Numbered from the stretch's first letter, positions 31,146 through 40,140 are shown. The stretch: DNA of 61,846 nucleotides from Xinfangfangia pollutisoli (GCF_020179405.1 NZ_JAICBZ010000012.1:1-61846), one strand, 5' to 3'. The notes: a model not told the origin generated them from the sequence alone. A program made the numbers and translations.

Positions 31146-32350
31146 CCGCCGCGCAGGCCCTGGACCGGGCGATGACACGCAGTGCCGGGGATTGGGCGGA
31201 TTGGTTCTGGTCGGTGTCGCTGCCCGACTGGCTGCGCCGCGCGACCGACCCCGAGGGCGGGCTGCTCGATGCGCTGGATGCCGAGGGCCGGGCCGATCCC
31301 GAAGCCGGGCGCACGGTGCTGGCCCAGGCGCGCAGCCTGTTCACCCTGGCGCATCTGGCGCTGCTGTCGGGCGACCCGGCGCTGACCGCCGCGGCCAAGC
31401 GGCAGGTCGCGGTATTGCCGCGCTATCGCAAGGCGCCGGGTCTGTACCGCCGGATGATCGGTCGCGACGGCCAGCCGCTGGACGTTCTGGCGCGCAGCTA
31501 TGACCAGACCTTCGTCCTCCTGGGCCTGGCGACCTGGAACCGGCTGTCGCCCTCGGCTTCGGTCGCGCAAGAGATCGAGGCCTGCTGGCAGGCGCTGTCG
31601 ACCACTTTGACCGATCCCGCGACCGGGCTTTTGCTGGAAGATGACGGCGTGGCGGCCCCTGCGGCGCCCGGTGCGCCGCCCCGGGCGCAGAACCCGCATA
31701 TGCATCTGTACGAGGCCTGCCTTCAGGCCTTCGAGATGTCGGGCAATCCGCTGTGGCAGACCCGCGCCGCCGATGTGCGCGCGCTTGCGCTGCGGCATTT
31801 CCTGGACGCCCAGACCGGCAGCATTGCCGAGTTTCTGACCCCCGACCTGCGCCCCCTGCCCGGCGCCGACGGTCTGCGGCGCGAGCCGGGGCATCAATGC
31901 GAATGGGCCTGGCTGCTGCGCCGCGAGGTCGAACTGGGCGGCGATGCCGCGGTGCTGGACACCGCGCGCCGGCTGGAAGCCTTCGCCGAGGCGCAGGGCT
32001 TTGCGCCGACGGGCCCGCTGGCCGGCGCCGCCTATGACGCGGTCTCGGCCGAAGGCGGCGTGACCGAGCCCACCCATCTTCTGTGGCCGCAGACCGAAGC
32101 GATCAAGCTGTTCGCCCTGCGCCATTCCGCGGGCGAGGCCGGCATGGGCCCCCGCGCGCAGCAGCTGCTGTGCCTGGTCTTCGCGCAGTGGGTCTCGGGC
32201 CGCCCGGCCTTCGTGAACCGGCTGGATGCCCAGGGCCGCCCGCTGTGGTCCGAAGCGCTGACGCGGCTGCAATACCATCTTGTGCTTGCGCTGACAGAAG
32301 GCGCGCGTGCCGGACTCTGGCCGGGCATCCCCCGGCCCCATAACACCTGA
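31142..32350 (+). CDS. AGE-family sugar epimerase/isomerase (N-acylglucosamine 2-epimerase superfamily)
   Basis: This 402-residue (alpha/alpha)6-barrel protein starts at GTG and shows RSLFTLAHLALL, NPHMHLYEACLQAFEM, PGHQCEWAWLLRREVEL (the catalytic His/Glu region) and THLLWPQTEAIKLFAL. Relatives interconvert mannose/fructose, glucosamine forms or cellobiose/mannobiose. In this operon, between a hexuronate regulator and TRAP importer, it may isomerise an imported sugar or uronate. The exact substrate cannot be told from sequence. Confidence 0.88.
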   Translation: MTAAQALDRAMTRSAGDWADWFWSVSLPDWLRRATDPEGGLLDALDAEGRADPEAGRTVLAQARSLFTLAHLALLSGDPALTAAAKRQVAVLPRYRKAPGLYRRMIGRDGQPLDVLARSYDQTFVLLGLATWNRLSPSASVAQEIEACWQALSTTLTDPATGLLLEDDGVAAPAAPGAPPRAQNPHMHLYEACLQAFEMSGNPLWQTRAADVRALALRHFLDAQTGSIAEFLTPDLRPLPGADGLRREPGHQCEWAWLLRREVELGGDAAVLDTARRLEAFAEAQGFAPTGPLAGAAYDAVSAEGGVTEPTHLLWPQTEAIKLFALRHSAGEAGMGPRAQQLLCLVFAQWVSGRPAFVNRLDAQGRPLWSEALTRLQYHLVLALTEGARAGLWPGIPRPHNT

Positions 32351-32365
32351 AGGAGGAGAAAAAGG

Positions 32366-33340
32366 ATGAATTTCAAGACACTTGGGCTGGCCGCGGCGCT
32401 GCTTGCGTCCTCGGCGGTGGCGGCTTTCGCCGAGGTTCAGTTCGCGCTGTCCACCTCGCAGAACGCGACGGACCCGCTGGCCATGGCCATGGAAGAAGCC
32501 GCGACCCAGATCGAGGCGCGGACCAATGGCGAGATTCAGGTGACGGTCTATCCGTCCTCGCAGCTTGGCTCGGACAATGACGTGCTGGAGCAGATCCGCA
32601 ACGGCGCGGCGATTGCCGTTCTGGTCGATGCCGGCCGTCTGGCGCCGTTCCAGAAAGAGCTGGGCATCCTGTCGGCCCCCTATCTGGTCGATGAATGGAC
32701 CCAATATGCCGCGATCACCGCGTCCGAGCCCTACAAGGCCTGGGTCGAGGAACTGGCCGCCTCGTCCGGCCTGCGCCTGCTGAACTACAACTGGTTCCAG
32801 GGCTCGCGGCAGATGTTCACCAAGAAGCCGGTGACCAAGCCCGAAGATCTGGCCGGCGTCCGCGTCCGCACCATCGACGCGCCCGGCTGGCTGGCGACTG
32901 TGAACGCCATGGGCGCGACCGCCGTGCCGATGCCCTGGTCGGAAGTCTATTCCGCCCTGCAACTGGCCGCGATCGACGGCGCCGAGGCGCAGCTGACCGG
33001 GGCTTACGGCATCAAGCTGCATGAAGTGACCGGCAACCTGGCCTTCACCAACCATGTGCAGCTGGTGACCGGCCTGACCACCTCGGAAGCCTGGTTCAAG
33101 ACCCTGACCCCGGAACAGCAGACGATCCTGGTCGAGGAACTGGCCAAGGCCGGCGATGCGGCCTCGGCCGCGACCGTGGCCAAGGGCGAGGAAGTCCTGG
33201 CCGAGATGAAGGCCGGCGGCATGGTGGTGAACGAGGTGAACCCCGAGGACTTCAAGGCCCTGACCGCGGGCGTCTATGCCCAGCTGGGCCTGGAAGAGGC
33301 CCGGGCCGCCCTGCAGCCCTATATCGACGCCGCCAAGTAA
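32366..33340 (+). CDS. dctP: TRAP transporter solute-binding protein DctP
   Basis: This 324-residue periplasmic protein has a clear signal peptide ending at AAFAEVQ. The DctP core includes LGSDNDVLEQIRNGA, VRVRTIDAPGWLATVNAMG with the Arg that binds the ligand carboxylate, and AAIDGAEAQLTGAY. It captures an organic acid, here most likely a hexuronate. A strong AAGGAGGAG ribosome site precedes the ATG. It is followed by a hairpin and the two membrane subunits. Confidence 0.95.
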   Translation: MNFKTLGLAAALLASSAVAAFAEVQFALSTSQNATDPLAMAMEEAATQIEARTNGEIQVTVYPSSQLGSDNDVLEQIRNGAAIAVLVDAGRLAPFQKELGILSAPYLVDEWTQYAAITASEPYKAWVEELAASSGLRLLNYNWFQGSRQMFTKKPVTKPEDLAGVRVRTIDAPGWLATVNAMGATAVPMPWSEVYSALQLAAIDGAEAQLTGAYGIKLHEVTGNLAFTNHVQLVTGLTTSEAWFKTLTPEQQTILVEELAKAGDAASAATVAKGEEVLAEMKAGGMVVNEVNPEDFKALTAGVYAQLGLEEARAALQPYIDAAK

Positions 33341-33349
33341 AATCGCAGC

Positions 33350-33373
33350 GGGCGCGGCGATCCCGTCGCGCCC
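33350..33373 (+). terminator. Intercistronic hairpin between dctP and dctQ
   Basis: GGGCGCG (33350-33356) pairs with CGCGCCC (33367-33373) right after the dctP stop. There is no T-tract. Such hairpins often let the binding protein be made in excess of the permeases by stabilising or partly terminating the transcript. Confidence 0.5.
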
Positions 33374-33403
33374 GATCCCCCGGGAAGGGGCAGGGAGGAA
33401 TTT

Positions 33404-33895
33404 ATGCTGAAACTGTTCGACAAGCTCGAAGAGCTTGTGGCGGTTGTCCTGCTTGCAGGCACCGTCGGTGCCGTGCTGGTCGGGGCCGTTGGCCGCTCAG
33501 TCGGTCATCCGGTGCCCTCCGGCCCCGAAATCGCGCAGTTGCTGCTGATCTGGACCTGCATGCTGGGCGCCGATCTGGTGATGAAGCGCGGCGAGCATAT
33601 CCGCATCTCGGCCCTGCCCGACGCGCTGCCCCCGAACGGGCGGCGGCTGCTGCATCTGATCTGCGTCGTCTGCATCATCGGCTTTCTGGGCTATTGCGGC
33701 TGGCTGGGCTGGCATCTGGCGATGTCGAACTGGGCGCGCGAGATGGGCGCCTCGGGCCTGTCCTATGGCTGGGTCACGCTGGCCTTCCCCGTCGGCTGCG
33801 CGCTGATGATCGTCTCGATGATCCGCCGCCTTGTCGGCCATGGCCTGCTTTTCTCAATCGAACCCGAACACCGCGACGGGGAGCAACTGCTGTGA
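33404..33895 (+). CDS. dctQ: TRAP transporter small permease DctQ
   Basis: This 163-residue protein has four transmembrane helices and the DctQ-family EIAQLLLIWTCMLGADLVMKRGEHI, which includes the conserved region between helices 2 and 3. It bridges the binding protein and the large permease. The TGA is inside the GTG start of dctM (GTGA). Confidence 0.92.
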   Translation: MLKLFDKLEELVAVVLLAGTVGAVLVGAVGRSVGHPVPSGPEIAQLLLIWTCMLGADLVMKRGEHIRISALPDALPPNGRRLLHLICVVCIIGFLGYCGWLGWHLAMSNWAREMGASGLSYGWVTLAFPVGCALMIVSMIRRLVGHGLLFSIEPEHRDGEQLL

Positions 33896-35184
33896 TCTCT
33901 TTCCTGCTTCTTGTCGCCGCCCTGGCCCTGATGGTCATCGGCATGCCGGTTTCCTTCGCCATCGGCGTGGCAAGCCTGGCCTATTTCCTTTTGCCCACCA
34001 CCTTTATGCCCGACGTGACCGCCGTGCAGCGGATCATCGCGGCCAGCCAGTCCTTCCCGCTTCTGGCGGTGCCGCTGTTCATCCTGGTCGGCCATCTGAT
34101 GAACGGATCGGGCATCACACCGCGGATGATGACGCTGGCCTCGACCTGCGCGGGCTGGATGCGCGGCGGGCTGGCCCAGGTCAGCCTGCTTCTGTCGGCG
34201 CTGATGGGTGGCATTTCGGGCTCGGCCGTCGCCGATGCGGCGATGCAGTCGCGCATCCTGGGCGGGCCGATGATCAAGGAAGGCTATTCCAAGGGCTTCA
34301 CCGCGGCGCTTCTGTCGGTGGGCGGGCTGATCACCGCGACGATCCCGCCCAGCCTGGGGCTGATCCTTTATGGTTTCCTGGGCGAGGTCTCGATCGGGCG
34401 GCTGTTCATCGCCGGGATCGTGCCGGGCGTTCTGTTGACCATCGCGCTGATGATCGCCACCGCCTGGATCGCCAAGAAGCGCGATTACAAGCCGGTGAAT
34501 GACCGCCTGCCGACCTTCCGCGAAGTGATCTCGGCGGTGAAGACCAGCTTCTGGGCCATCCTTTTCCCGATCTGGCTGATCGTCGGCATCCGGTTCGGCA
34601 TCTTCACCCCCTCGGAAGCAGGCGCCTTTGCCGTGGCCTATGCGCTGGTCGTGGGCGTGGTGATCTATCGCGAGCTGACGCTGGCCTCGATCATCGACGC
34701 GCTGCTGCTGTCGGTGCGCGACATCGGCATGATCATGTTCATCATCCTGCTGTCGGGCGCCTTCGGCTATGTCATCACCTTTGAACGCGTGCCCCAGACG
34801 CTGGCCGAAGTGACGATGGGCCTGTTCTCGTCGCAGACCGCCCTTCTGTTCACCATCGCGGTCTTCCTGCTGTTGTTCGGGATGCTGGTCGAGGCGACGG
34901 TCATCGTGATGCTGCTGACGCCGATCCTGGTGCCGGTGATCACCGCCGCCGGCATCGACCCGGTGCATTTCGGCCTGATCATGATGACGCTGGTCACCTT
35001 TGGCGGCATGACCCCGCCGGTGGGCGTGTCGATGTTCACCGTCTGCGGCATCCTGAAATGCTCGTACAAGGAATACACGATCGAGCTGATCCCCCTGGCG
35101 CTGGCCGTGTTGGCGGTGGTGGTGATCATGATCCTGTTCCCGCAGATCGTGATGTTCCTGCCCGACATGATGATGGGGGGCTGA
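33892..35184 (+). CDS. dctM: TRAP transporter large permease DctM
   Basis: This 430-residue permease has about 12 helices. It shows PLFILVGHLMNGSGITPRMM, LMGGISGSAVADAAMQSRIL and TVCGILKCSYKEYTIELIPL, all typical of DctM. It imports the substrate with sodium. I chose the GTG at 33892, overlapping dctQ; upstream codons in this frame lie inside dctQ. uxaC begins one base after the stop. Confidence 0.95.
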   Translation: MISFLLLVAALALMVIGMPVSFAIGVASLAYFLLPTTFMPDVTAVQRIIAASQSFPLLAVPLFILVGHLMNGSGITPRMMTLASTCAGWMRGGLAQVSLLLSALMGGISGSAVADAAMQSRILGGPMIKEGYSKGFTAALLSVGGLITATIPPSLGLILYGFLGEVSIGRLFIAGIVPGVLLTIALMIATAWIAKKRDYKPVNDRLPTFREVISAVKTSFWAILFPIWLIVGIRFGIFTPSEAGAFAVAYALVVGVVIYRELTLASIIDALLLSVRDIGMIMFIILLSGAFGYVITFERVPQTLAEVTMGLFSSQTALLFTIAVFLLLFGMLVEATVIVMLLTPILVPVITAAGIDPVHFGLIMMTLVTFGGMTPPVGVSMFTVCGILKCSYKEYTIELIPLALAVLAVVVIMILFPQIVMFLPDMMMGG

Positions 35185-35185
35185 G

Positions 35186-36580
35186 ATGCTGCTGCATCCC
35201 GACCGCCTGTTCCCCGCCGATCCGGGCACGCGTGCCCTGGCGCGGGGGCTTTATGCCACCGTGGCCGATGCGCCCATCGTCTCGCCGCATGGCCATACCG
35301 ATCCGCGCTGGTGGGGGGAAAACCCCGCCTTCGCCAATGCGGCCGAGCTGTTCGTGATCCCCGACCATTACGTGGTGCGGATGCTGGTCAGCCAGGGCGT
35401 GCCTTACGAGGCCCTGGGGATCGGGCCGGGGGCGGAAACCGATCCGCGCGCGATCTGGCGCTGCTTTGCCGCGCAGTACCATCTGTTCCGCGGCACGCCC
35501 TCGCGCCTGTGGGTCGACCATGCCCTGTCCGAGGTCTTCGGGCTGCAGGACCGGCTGTCCCCCGCCAATGCCGATGCGCATTTCGATGCGATCGGCGATC
35601 TTTTGGCCCGGCCGGACTATCGGCCGCGGGCGCTGTATGACCGTTTCGGGATCGAGGTCATCGCCACCACCGATTCCGCGCTGGACGATCTGCACTGGCA
35701 CCGGCAGGCGCGCGAAAGCGGCTGGACGGGCCGGGTCGTGCCGACCTATCGGCCCGATGCGGTGATCGACCCCGAGGGTGAGGGCTTTGCCGCGGCACTG
35801 GACCGGCTGGGCGAGATCACCGGCTGCGATACCGGCGCCTGGCAGGGCTATCTCGATGCCCATCGCGCGCGGCGGGCCTTCTTCAAGGCCGAAGGCGCCA
35901 CGGCCACCGACCATGGACATCCGACCGCCCAGACCGCCAACCTTTCGGCGGCCGAAGCCTCGGCTCTGTTCGACCGTGTGCGCGCCGGCAAGGCCTCGGC
36001 TGCCGAGGCCGAGCTGTTCCGGGCCCAGATGCTGACCGAGATGGCGAAGATGTCGGCGGAAGACGGGCTGGTGATGCAGCTGCATCCCGGGTCCTTCCGC
36101 AGCCACAGCCCCGGCGTCTTCGCGCGCTATGGCCGCGACCGGGGTTTTGATATTCCGGTGCAGGTCGGCTTCACCGCCGCGCTGAAGCCCCTGTTGGATG
36201 CCGTGGGGCTGGATCCGGCCTTCCGCATGATCCTGTTCACGCTGGACGAAACCACCTATGCGCGCGAATTGGCGCCGCTCGCCGGCGCCTATCCCTGCCT
36301 GCGCCTGGGCCCGCCCTGGTGGTTCCATGACAGCTACGAAGGCATCCGCCGCTTCCGCGAGATGGCGACCGAGACGGCGGGCTTCCTGAACACCGTGGGT
36401 TTCAACGACGACACCCGCGCCCTGTGTTCGATCCCCGCCCGCCATGATGTCAGCCGCCGCACCGATTGCGGCTTCCTGGCAGAGCTGGTGGTGACCCACC
36501 GGCTGGACGAGGACGAGGCCTATGCGCTGGCGCCCCTGCTGGCCGGCGGCCTGGCGCGCGAGGGCTATCGGCTGGGCTGA
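35186..36580 (+). CDS. uxaC: Glucuronate isomerase
   Basis: This 464-residue amidohydrolase-fold enzyme has the metal-binding SPHGHTDPRWW near residue 30, IEVIATTDSALDDLHWH, and GLVMQLHPGSFRSHSP. Length and motifs match UxaC. It isomerises glucuronate to fructuronate (and galacturonate to tagaturonate) and so feeds UxuB/UxuA/KdgK encoded on the other strand. Together the island gives the whole route to KDPG except the aldolase. Confidence 0.95.
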   Translation: MLLHPDRLFPADPGTRALARGLYATVADAPIVSPHGHTDPRWWGENPAFANAAELFVIPDHYVVRMLVSQGVPYEALGIGPGAETDPRAIWRCFAAQYHLFRGTPSRLWVDHALSEVFGLQDRLSPANADAHFDAIGDLLARPDYRPRALYDRFGIEVIATTDSALDDLHWHRQARESGWTGRVVPTYRPDAVIDPEGEGFAAALDRLGEITGCDTGAWQGYLDAHRARRAFFKAEGATATDHGHPTAQTANLSAAEASALFDRVRAGKASAAEAELFRAQMLTEMAKMSAEDGLVMQLHPGSFRSHSPGVFARYGRDRGFDIPVQVGFTAALKPLLDAVGLDPAFRMILFTLDETTYARELAPLAGAYPCLRLGPPWWFHDSYEGIRRFREMATETAGFLNTVGFNDDTRALCSIPARHDVSRRTDCGFLAELVVTHRLDEDEAYALAPLLAGGLAREGYRLG

Positions 36581-36646
36581 CGCCCCCTACCCGGATCAGC
36601 GGCTGCCGCGGCCAAACCGCGCGGCGGCAGCCGCCTGCCATCCTTG

Positions 36647-36688
36647 CCGGGGCGGCGCAGGGATCATCCGGCCCCTGCGCCGCCCCGG
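36647..36688. terminator. Strong bidirectional terminator hairpin
   Basis: CCGGGGCGGCGCAGGG (36647-36662) pairs perfectly over 16 bases with its complement (36673-36688) around a 10-base loop. It sits between the convergent uxaC and DUF2834 genes. A second weaker stem (36601-36632) lies just before it. Confidence 0.75.
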
Positions 36689-36698
36689 AACGGCGCCG

Positions 36699-37007
36699 TC
36701 ACGCCCGTTCGCGCAGATACAGATACAGCGGCAGCGCCAGCGACAGGCCCACGAAGAAGCTGGCCGGCAACACCAGCCACCACCGCGCGACCTGATGCTG
36801 CCCCGCGTCCTGCCAGGACCAGACCCAGAAGATCGCGATCGAAATCAGCACATCGGCCGAGAAACCGGCCGCCGGGCCATTGGCGAACAGCGATTGCAGG
36901 AACAGCGGCAGGGCCAGCCCGTTCTGGGCGAAGAAGGCCCCGAAGAACAGCCAGGGCACCACCGTGCCGACAATCGCCATGGCGAGATAGAAGTTTCTGA
37001 GCGTCAT
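36699..37007 (-). CDS. DUF2834 family small membrane protein
   Basis: This 102-residue protein has three hydrophobic helices: NFYLAMAIVGTVVPWLFFGA, SADVLISIAIFWVWSW and WWLVLPASFFVGLSLALPLY. They fit the DUF2834 pattern, including the VPWLFF and short polar loop. The function is unknown. The start at 37007 follows a GGGGGAAA leader. It appears monocistronic. Confidence 0.85.
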   Translation of the reverse strand: MTLRNFYLAMAIVGTVVPWLFFGAFFAQNGLALPLFLQSLFANGPAAGFSADVLISIAIFWVWSWQDAGQHQVARWWLVLPASFFVGLSLALPLYLYLRERA

Positions 37008-37313
37008 GTGCGTTTCCCCCTTCAGCGACGTCCCGGGGCCGGGTCGGGCCTCCGGCGCGGGGGATATCAGACCTTCCCGCGGCCTGCGCGGGGAATCGGC
37101 GCTGCCTGCCGCTTCGAATGCCTTTGCCATGGCCCCCGATCACGGGTCGATCCGGGGCCGCATCCCGGCCCGTGACGGAACCGGACAGACGACGATGGCG
37201 GCTCACCGAAGCGCCGGGGCGTAGGGCCCCTTGACCATACGGGCGACCGGCACGCCGGGAAATCCGGGCGGCAGGAAATCCGGGCGGCGCGAAGGCCAAA
37301 GCCCGCCGGCGGA
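37008..37313. other. Intergenic region without recognisable gene
   Basis: This is roughly 300 bases of GC-rich DNA between two minus-strand genes. It contains a short direct duplication (ATCCGGGCGGC twice near 37264-37288) but no credible start or ribosome site and no domain-like translation. Confidence 0.4.
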
Positions 37314-38210
37314 TCACGGCTCCGGGGCTTCCCGCAATCCCTCGACGATCGCGTTTATGACGGCCGACACCCTTTGCGGTATGAAGCGGCGCGATGGAAA
37401 GACGGCGTGAATCGGCAGTTCCGGCTTGCCCCATCCCTCCAGCACCTCGACCAGCGTTCCGCGCGCCAGATCCTCTTCGACAAGGTGCAGGGGAACCTGC
37501 ACGATGCCGGCACCTGCCAATGCCGCCACGCGCTGCGCCTCGTCATAGTCAAGTTCCAGCGCACCTTTCACATCGACCAGCACCGGCGCGCCCGCCGGTG
37601 TCAGGAAGCGCCATTGATCGCGGGTGGTCAGGTTCAGGTTCAGGATGCAGGGCAAAGTGGCAAGGTCGGCGGGCTTGTCCGGAACCCCGTGGCGCAGCAG
37701 GAACGCGGGCGCGGCGCAGCAGACGAAACGGTAGGTCCCGATCCGCCGCGCGATCAGCCCGCTGGGCTTCAGATTGCCCACACGGATCGCCAGATCATAC
37801 CCTTCGCTGATCAGGTCAACCCGGCGGTCATTCAGCGCAAGTTCGATGATCAACTGGGGGGACGTCTCGACCAGACCGGCCAGAATTGCCGTCAGTTTCT
37901 TTGTGCCCAGCGTGGTCGGCCCCGAGATCCTGACCCGCCCCTTCAACCCGCCCTTCGCATCGCCGATCCCCGACAGCGCCTCAAGCCCGTCCAGAACCTG
38001 CGTGGCCTGCGCCAGAAACTCCTGCCCGCGCGGGGTAAGCCGCAGGGTGCGGGTGGTGCGTTCGACAAGGCGCACCCCATAGCGATCTTCCAGCGACTGC
38101 ACCCGTCTGCCGACCATCGCGGGCGAGACGCCAAGGCGACGCGCAGCCTCGGCAAAGCTGCCGGCGCCGGCCACCGACACGAAGGTTTCCAGTTCGGGGA
38201 TCTCGCTCAT
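37314..38210 (-). CDS. LysR family transcriptional regulator
   Basis: This 298-residue LysR protein has the N-terminal helix-turn-helix (ETFVSVAGAGSFAEAARRLG, then SPAMVGRRVQSLEDRYGVRL) followed by the substrate-binding domain (GRVRISGPTTLGTKKLTAIL). It is divergent from the small reductase gene with a 107-base gap, the standard position for a regulator and its target. A TTG nine bases upstream is an alternative start. Confidence 0.92.
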   Translation of the reverse strand: MSEIPELETFVSVAGAGSFAEAARRLGVSPAMVGRRVQSLEDRYGVRLVERTTRTLRLTPRGQEFLAQATQVLDGLEALSGIGDAKGGLKGRVRISGPTTLGTKKLTAILAGLVETSPQLIIELALNDRRVDLISEGYDLAIRVGNLKPSGLIARRIGTYRFVCCAAPAFLLRHGVPDKPADLATLPCILNLNLTTRDQWRFLTPAGAPVLVDVKGALELDYDEAQRVAALAGAGIVQVPLHLVEEDLARGTLVEVLEGWGKPELPIHAVFPSRRFIPQRVSAVINAIVEGLREAPEP

Positions 38211-38317
38211 CCGATACAATCCTGCAATTCAGAATCTATCATTCAATCTCTACACGCAATGATGCCTCAGGGCTATCTTCCCGACTGAACAAGGGCGAAA
38301 TCACAAGGAACATCATC
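38211..38317. promoter_or_regulatory. LysR / reductase divergent promoter region
   Basis: This 107-base AT-richer gap contains repeated ATTC/GAAT words: CAATTCAGAATC (38226-38237) holds an ATTC-A-GAAT dyad, and CATTCAATC follows at 38241. LysR sites often have a T-N11-A dyad in such a place. No clear -35/-10 pair stands out. Confidence 0.4.
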
Positions 38318-38941
38318 ATGACAACGGCAATCATCGGTCTGGGGAACATGGGCAAGGGGCTGGCGCAGCGCCTGTCGGGGCAGACGGACCTGCTTCTCGC
38401 AAGCCGCAACCTGGACGCCGCGGAGAAGCTGGCGGCAGAGCTGAAGGGCGCGCGGGGCGTCAGCGTCGATGCGGCGATTGCCGGGGCCGATATCGTCATT
38501 CTGGCGCTTGGCTATGAGGCCGCTCTGGACGTCGCGGCCCTGCCGGGCCTTGCGGGCAAGATCGTGGTCGACATCACCAACCCGGTGCTGCCCGATTTCT
38601 CGGGGCTGCAACTGGGCCATACCAGCTCGGCCGCCGAAGAGATCCAGAAGCGCGCCCCGGGGGCCAAGGTCGTCAAGGGCTTCAATACCATCTTCGCAGG
38701 CCTGTTCGGGGCCGAGCGCGCGGCGACCGCCGCGGTTCCGGTGTTCCTGGCGGGCAATGACGAAACGGCCGTCGATGCCGTGGCTGCGCTGGTCGAGCAG
38801 GCGGGCTTCACCCCCGAGCGGACCGGCGATCTGGGCGCGGCCCGGCTGCTGGAGCCGCTGGCCATGCTGAACATCCGCTTTGGCTATGGGCTTGGCAAAG
38901 GCACGTCGCGCGCACCGGGCTGGATCGAAATCGCCGCCTGA
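38318..38941 (+). CDS. NAD(P)-binding reductase of the NADPH-dependent F420 reductase-like family
   Basis: This 207-residue single Rossmann-domain protein has AIIGLGNMGKGLAQRLSG at the N-terminus, VDITNPVLPDFSGLQLGHTS and VVKGFNTIFAGLF. These are typical of the COG2085-type oxidoreductases related to F420H2:NADP reductase. Proteobacterial members do not necessarily use F420, and the substrate is unknown. It is probably activated or repressed by the divergent LysR regulator and ends in a strong terminator. Confidence 0.87.
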   Translation: MTTAIIGLGNMGKGLAQRLSGQTDLLLASRNLDAAEKLAAELKGARGVSVDAAIAGADIVILALGYEAALDVAALPGLAGKIVVDITNPVLPDFSGLQLGHTSSAAEEIQKRAPGAKVVKGFNTIFAGLFGAERAATAAVPVFLAGNDETAVDAVAALVEQAGFTPERTGDLGAARLLEPLAMLNIRFGYGLGKGTSRAPGWIEIAA

Positions 38942-38952
38942 TTGCAAAGACG

Positions 38953-38976
38953 AAAGGCGGGGGATCCCCCGCCTTT
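38953..38976. terminator. Perfect palindromic bidirectional terminator
   Basis: AAAGGCGGGGGATCCCCCGC plus CTTT forms a 24-base perfect palindrome flanked by A and T residues, between the convergent reductase and TetR genes. It follows each stop closely (11 bases and 1 base). Confidence 0.85.
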
Positions 38977-38977
38977 C

Positions 38978-39667
38978 CTATTTCCCGCCGGGCGGGCCGT
39001 AAACGGTCAGGAAGATGTCCACGCCGCGTGCCACCCGCTGCTGGATTTCCACCTCGGTCAGGGGCGGCCGGACGCCCAGCTTGATCTCCAGCGTCACGAA
39101 GCCAAGCCAGAGCCCGGTCAGGGCGTCGGCGGCCTCGGCGCTGCTGGCCTGCCTGAGCTGGCCCCGCGCGATGGCATGTTCGATAAGCGCGGCAAGAATG
39201 CGCTGCCCGCGCCCGGGCCCCGCTTCGAAGAACCGCTTCGGCAGCTCGTCCTCCTGCGCTTCCAGCGAGGCGATCAGCCGATCCCATCCCAAGAGATCGC
39301 GATTGTTGATGAAGGTGACATACCGGGTGCCAAAGGCCGCCAGGGCCTCTGCGATCGGCACCTCGGTTGCACGGGCGAACTGGTCATCGGTGATCGTGAT
39401 ATCGGCCTCGCGCCGAATCACCGCTTCGATCAACGTACTTTTATCCGAGAAATTGGCGTAAAGCGTCGCCTTGGCCACGCCCGCCTTGGCGGCGACCTCA
39501 TCCATGCCAACCTCGATGCCGCGCGCCAGAAACAGCAGGCGGGCGGCATCCAGAAGCGCCGTGCGCTTTGCATCGTCCTTCGGCCGCCCCCGCGGGCGCT
39601 TGGCCTGCGGGTCCGGCGCGGGGGTGGGGTCGGGCGCGGGGGTGGGGTCGGGCAGGTCCGGCACCAT
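38978..39667 (-). CDS. TetR family transcriptional regulator
   Basis: This 229-residue TetR protein has a low-complexity N-terminus with tandem DPTPAP repeats (DNA repeat near 39612-39653), then the helix-turn-helix ARGIEVGMDEVAAKAGVAKA and TLYANFSDKSTLIEAVI. The C-terminal ligand domain is of the AefR-like TetR_C type. Its start overlaps the stop of the upstream DoxX-like gene, so it is second in an autoregulated pair. Confidence 0.92.
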   Translation of the reverse strand: MVPDLPDPTPAPDPTPAPDPQAKRPRGRPKDDAKRTALLDAARLLFLARGIEVGMDEVAAKAGVAKATLYANFSDKSTLIEAVIRREADITITDDQFARATEVPIAEALAAFGTRYVTFINNRDLLGWDRLIASLEAQEDELPKRFFEAGPGRGQRILAALIEHAIARGQLRQASSAEAADALTGLWLGFVTLEIKLGVRPPLTEVEIQQRVARGVDIFLTVYGPPGGK

Positions 39668-40071
39668 CAGGCCAGGACCGAAAGGATCGCCGCCATCATC
39701 AGCCCGCCGACCACGGTGACATGTTCCAGCGCGATGTGGAACTCATGCGTGCGCTTGGGTTCGGAATAGGTCCAGAACGGGTGGCCGATCGGAATGGTCA
39801 GGATCAGGAACACCGCCAGCGCGCCGGCACCAAGCCAGCCCAGCCCGCCGATATTGCTGATCACCAGGGCCGAGCCCAGCAACTGGGTCGCGATCGTCGC
39901 CACGGCGAACAGACGCGGGGCCGGCAGGTTCACGTCGACCATCTCCTGAACGATGGCCTTGAAGTTGAACAGCCCGAACAGCCCCGCCATCCAGAAGACG
40001 AAGGTCAGCACGATATTGGCAACCACGATGGCTGCGGGGTGGCTTAGGGCGAGCGTGATGAAGGTGTCCAT
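39667..40071 (-). CDS. DoxX-like small membrane protein
   Basis: This 134-residue protein has four predicted helices. WMAGLFGLFNFKAIVQEMVD and the following LPAPRLFAVATIATQLLGSAL fit the DoxX/DUF superfamily of four-helix membrane proteins. These often pair with TetR regulators and stress genes, and the function is not established. It is first in the operon behind a strong palindromic operator, with tetR overlapping its stop. Confidence 0.82.
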   Translation of the reverse strand: MDTFITLALSHPAAIVVANIVLTFVFWMAGLFGLFNFKAIVQEMVDVNLPAPRLFAVATIATQLLGSALVISNIGGLGWLGAGALAVFLILTIPIGHPFWTYSEPKRTHEFHIALEHVTVVGGLMMAAILSVLA

Positions 40072-40081
40072 GGGGCCTCAG

Positions 40082-40140
40082 ATAATTATCATACATCTGG
40101 GTATAATAATTAATTTATCAGACTTTCAAGTCTGATAAAT
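40082..40140 (-). promoter_or_regulatory. Promoter and 28-base TetR operator
   Basis: ATTTATCAGACTT and AAGTCTGATAAAT flank a 2-base centre, making a 28-base palindrome at 40113-40140. On the minus strand TTGAAA inside it is the -35 box, with TTATAC 17 bases later as the -10. Repressor binding would cover the -35. A smaller palindrome, GATAATTATC (40081-40090), lies near the start codon. Confidence 0.85.
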
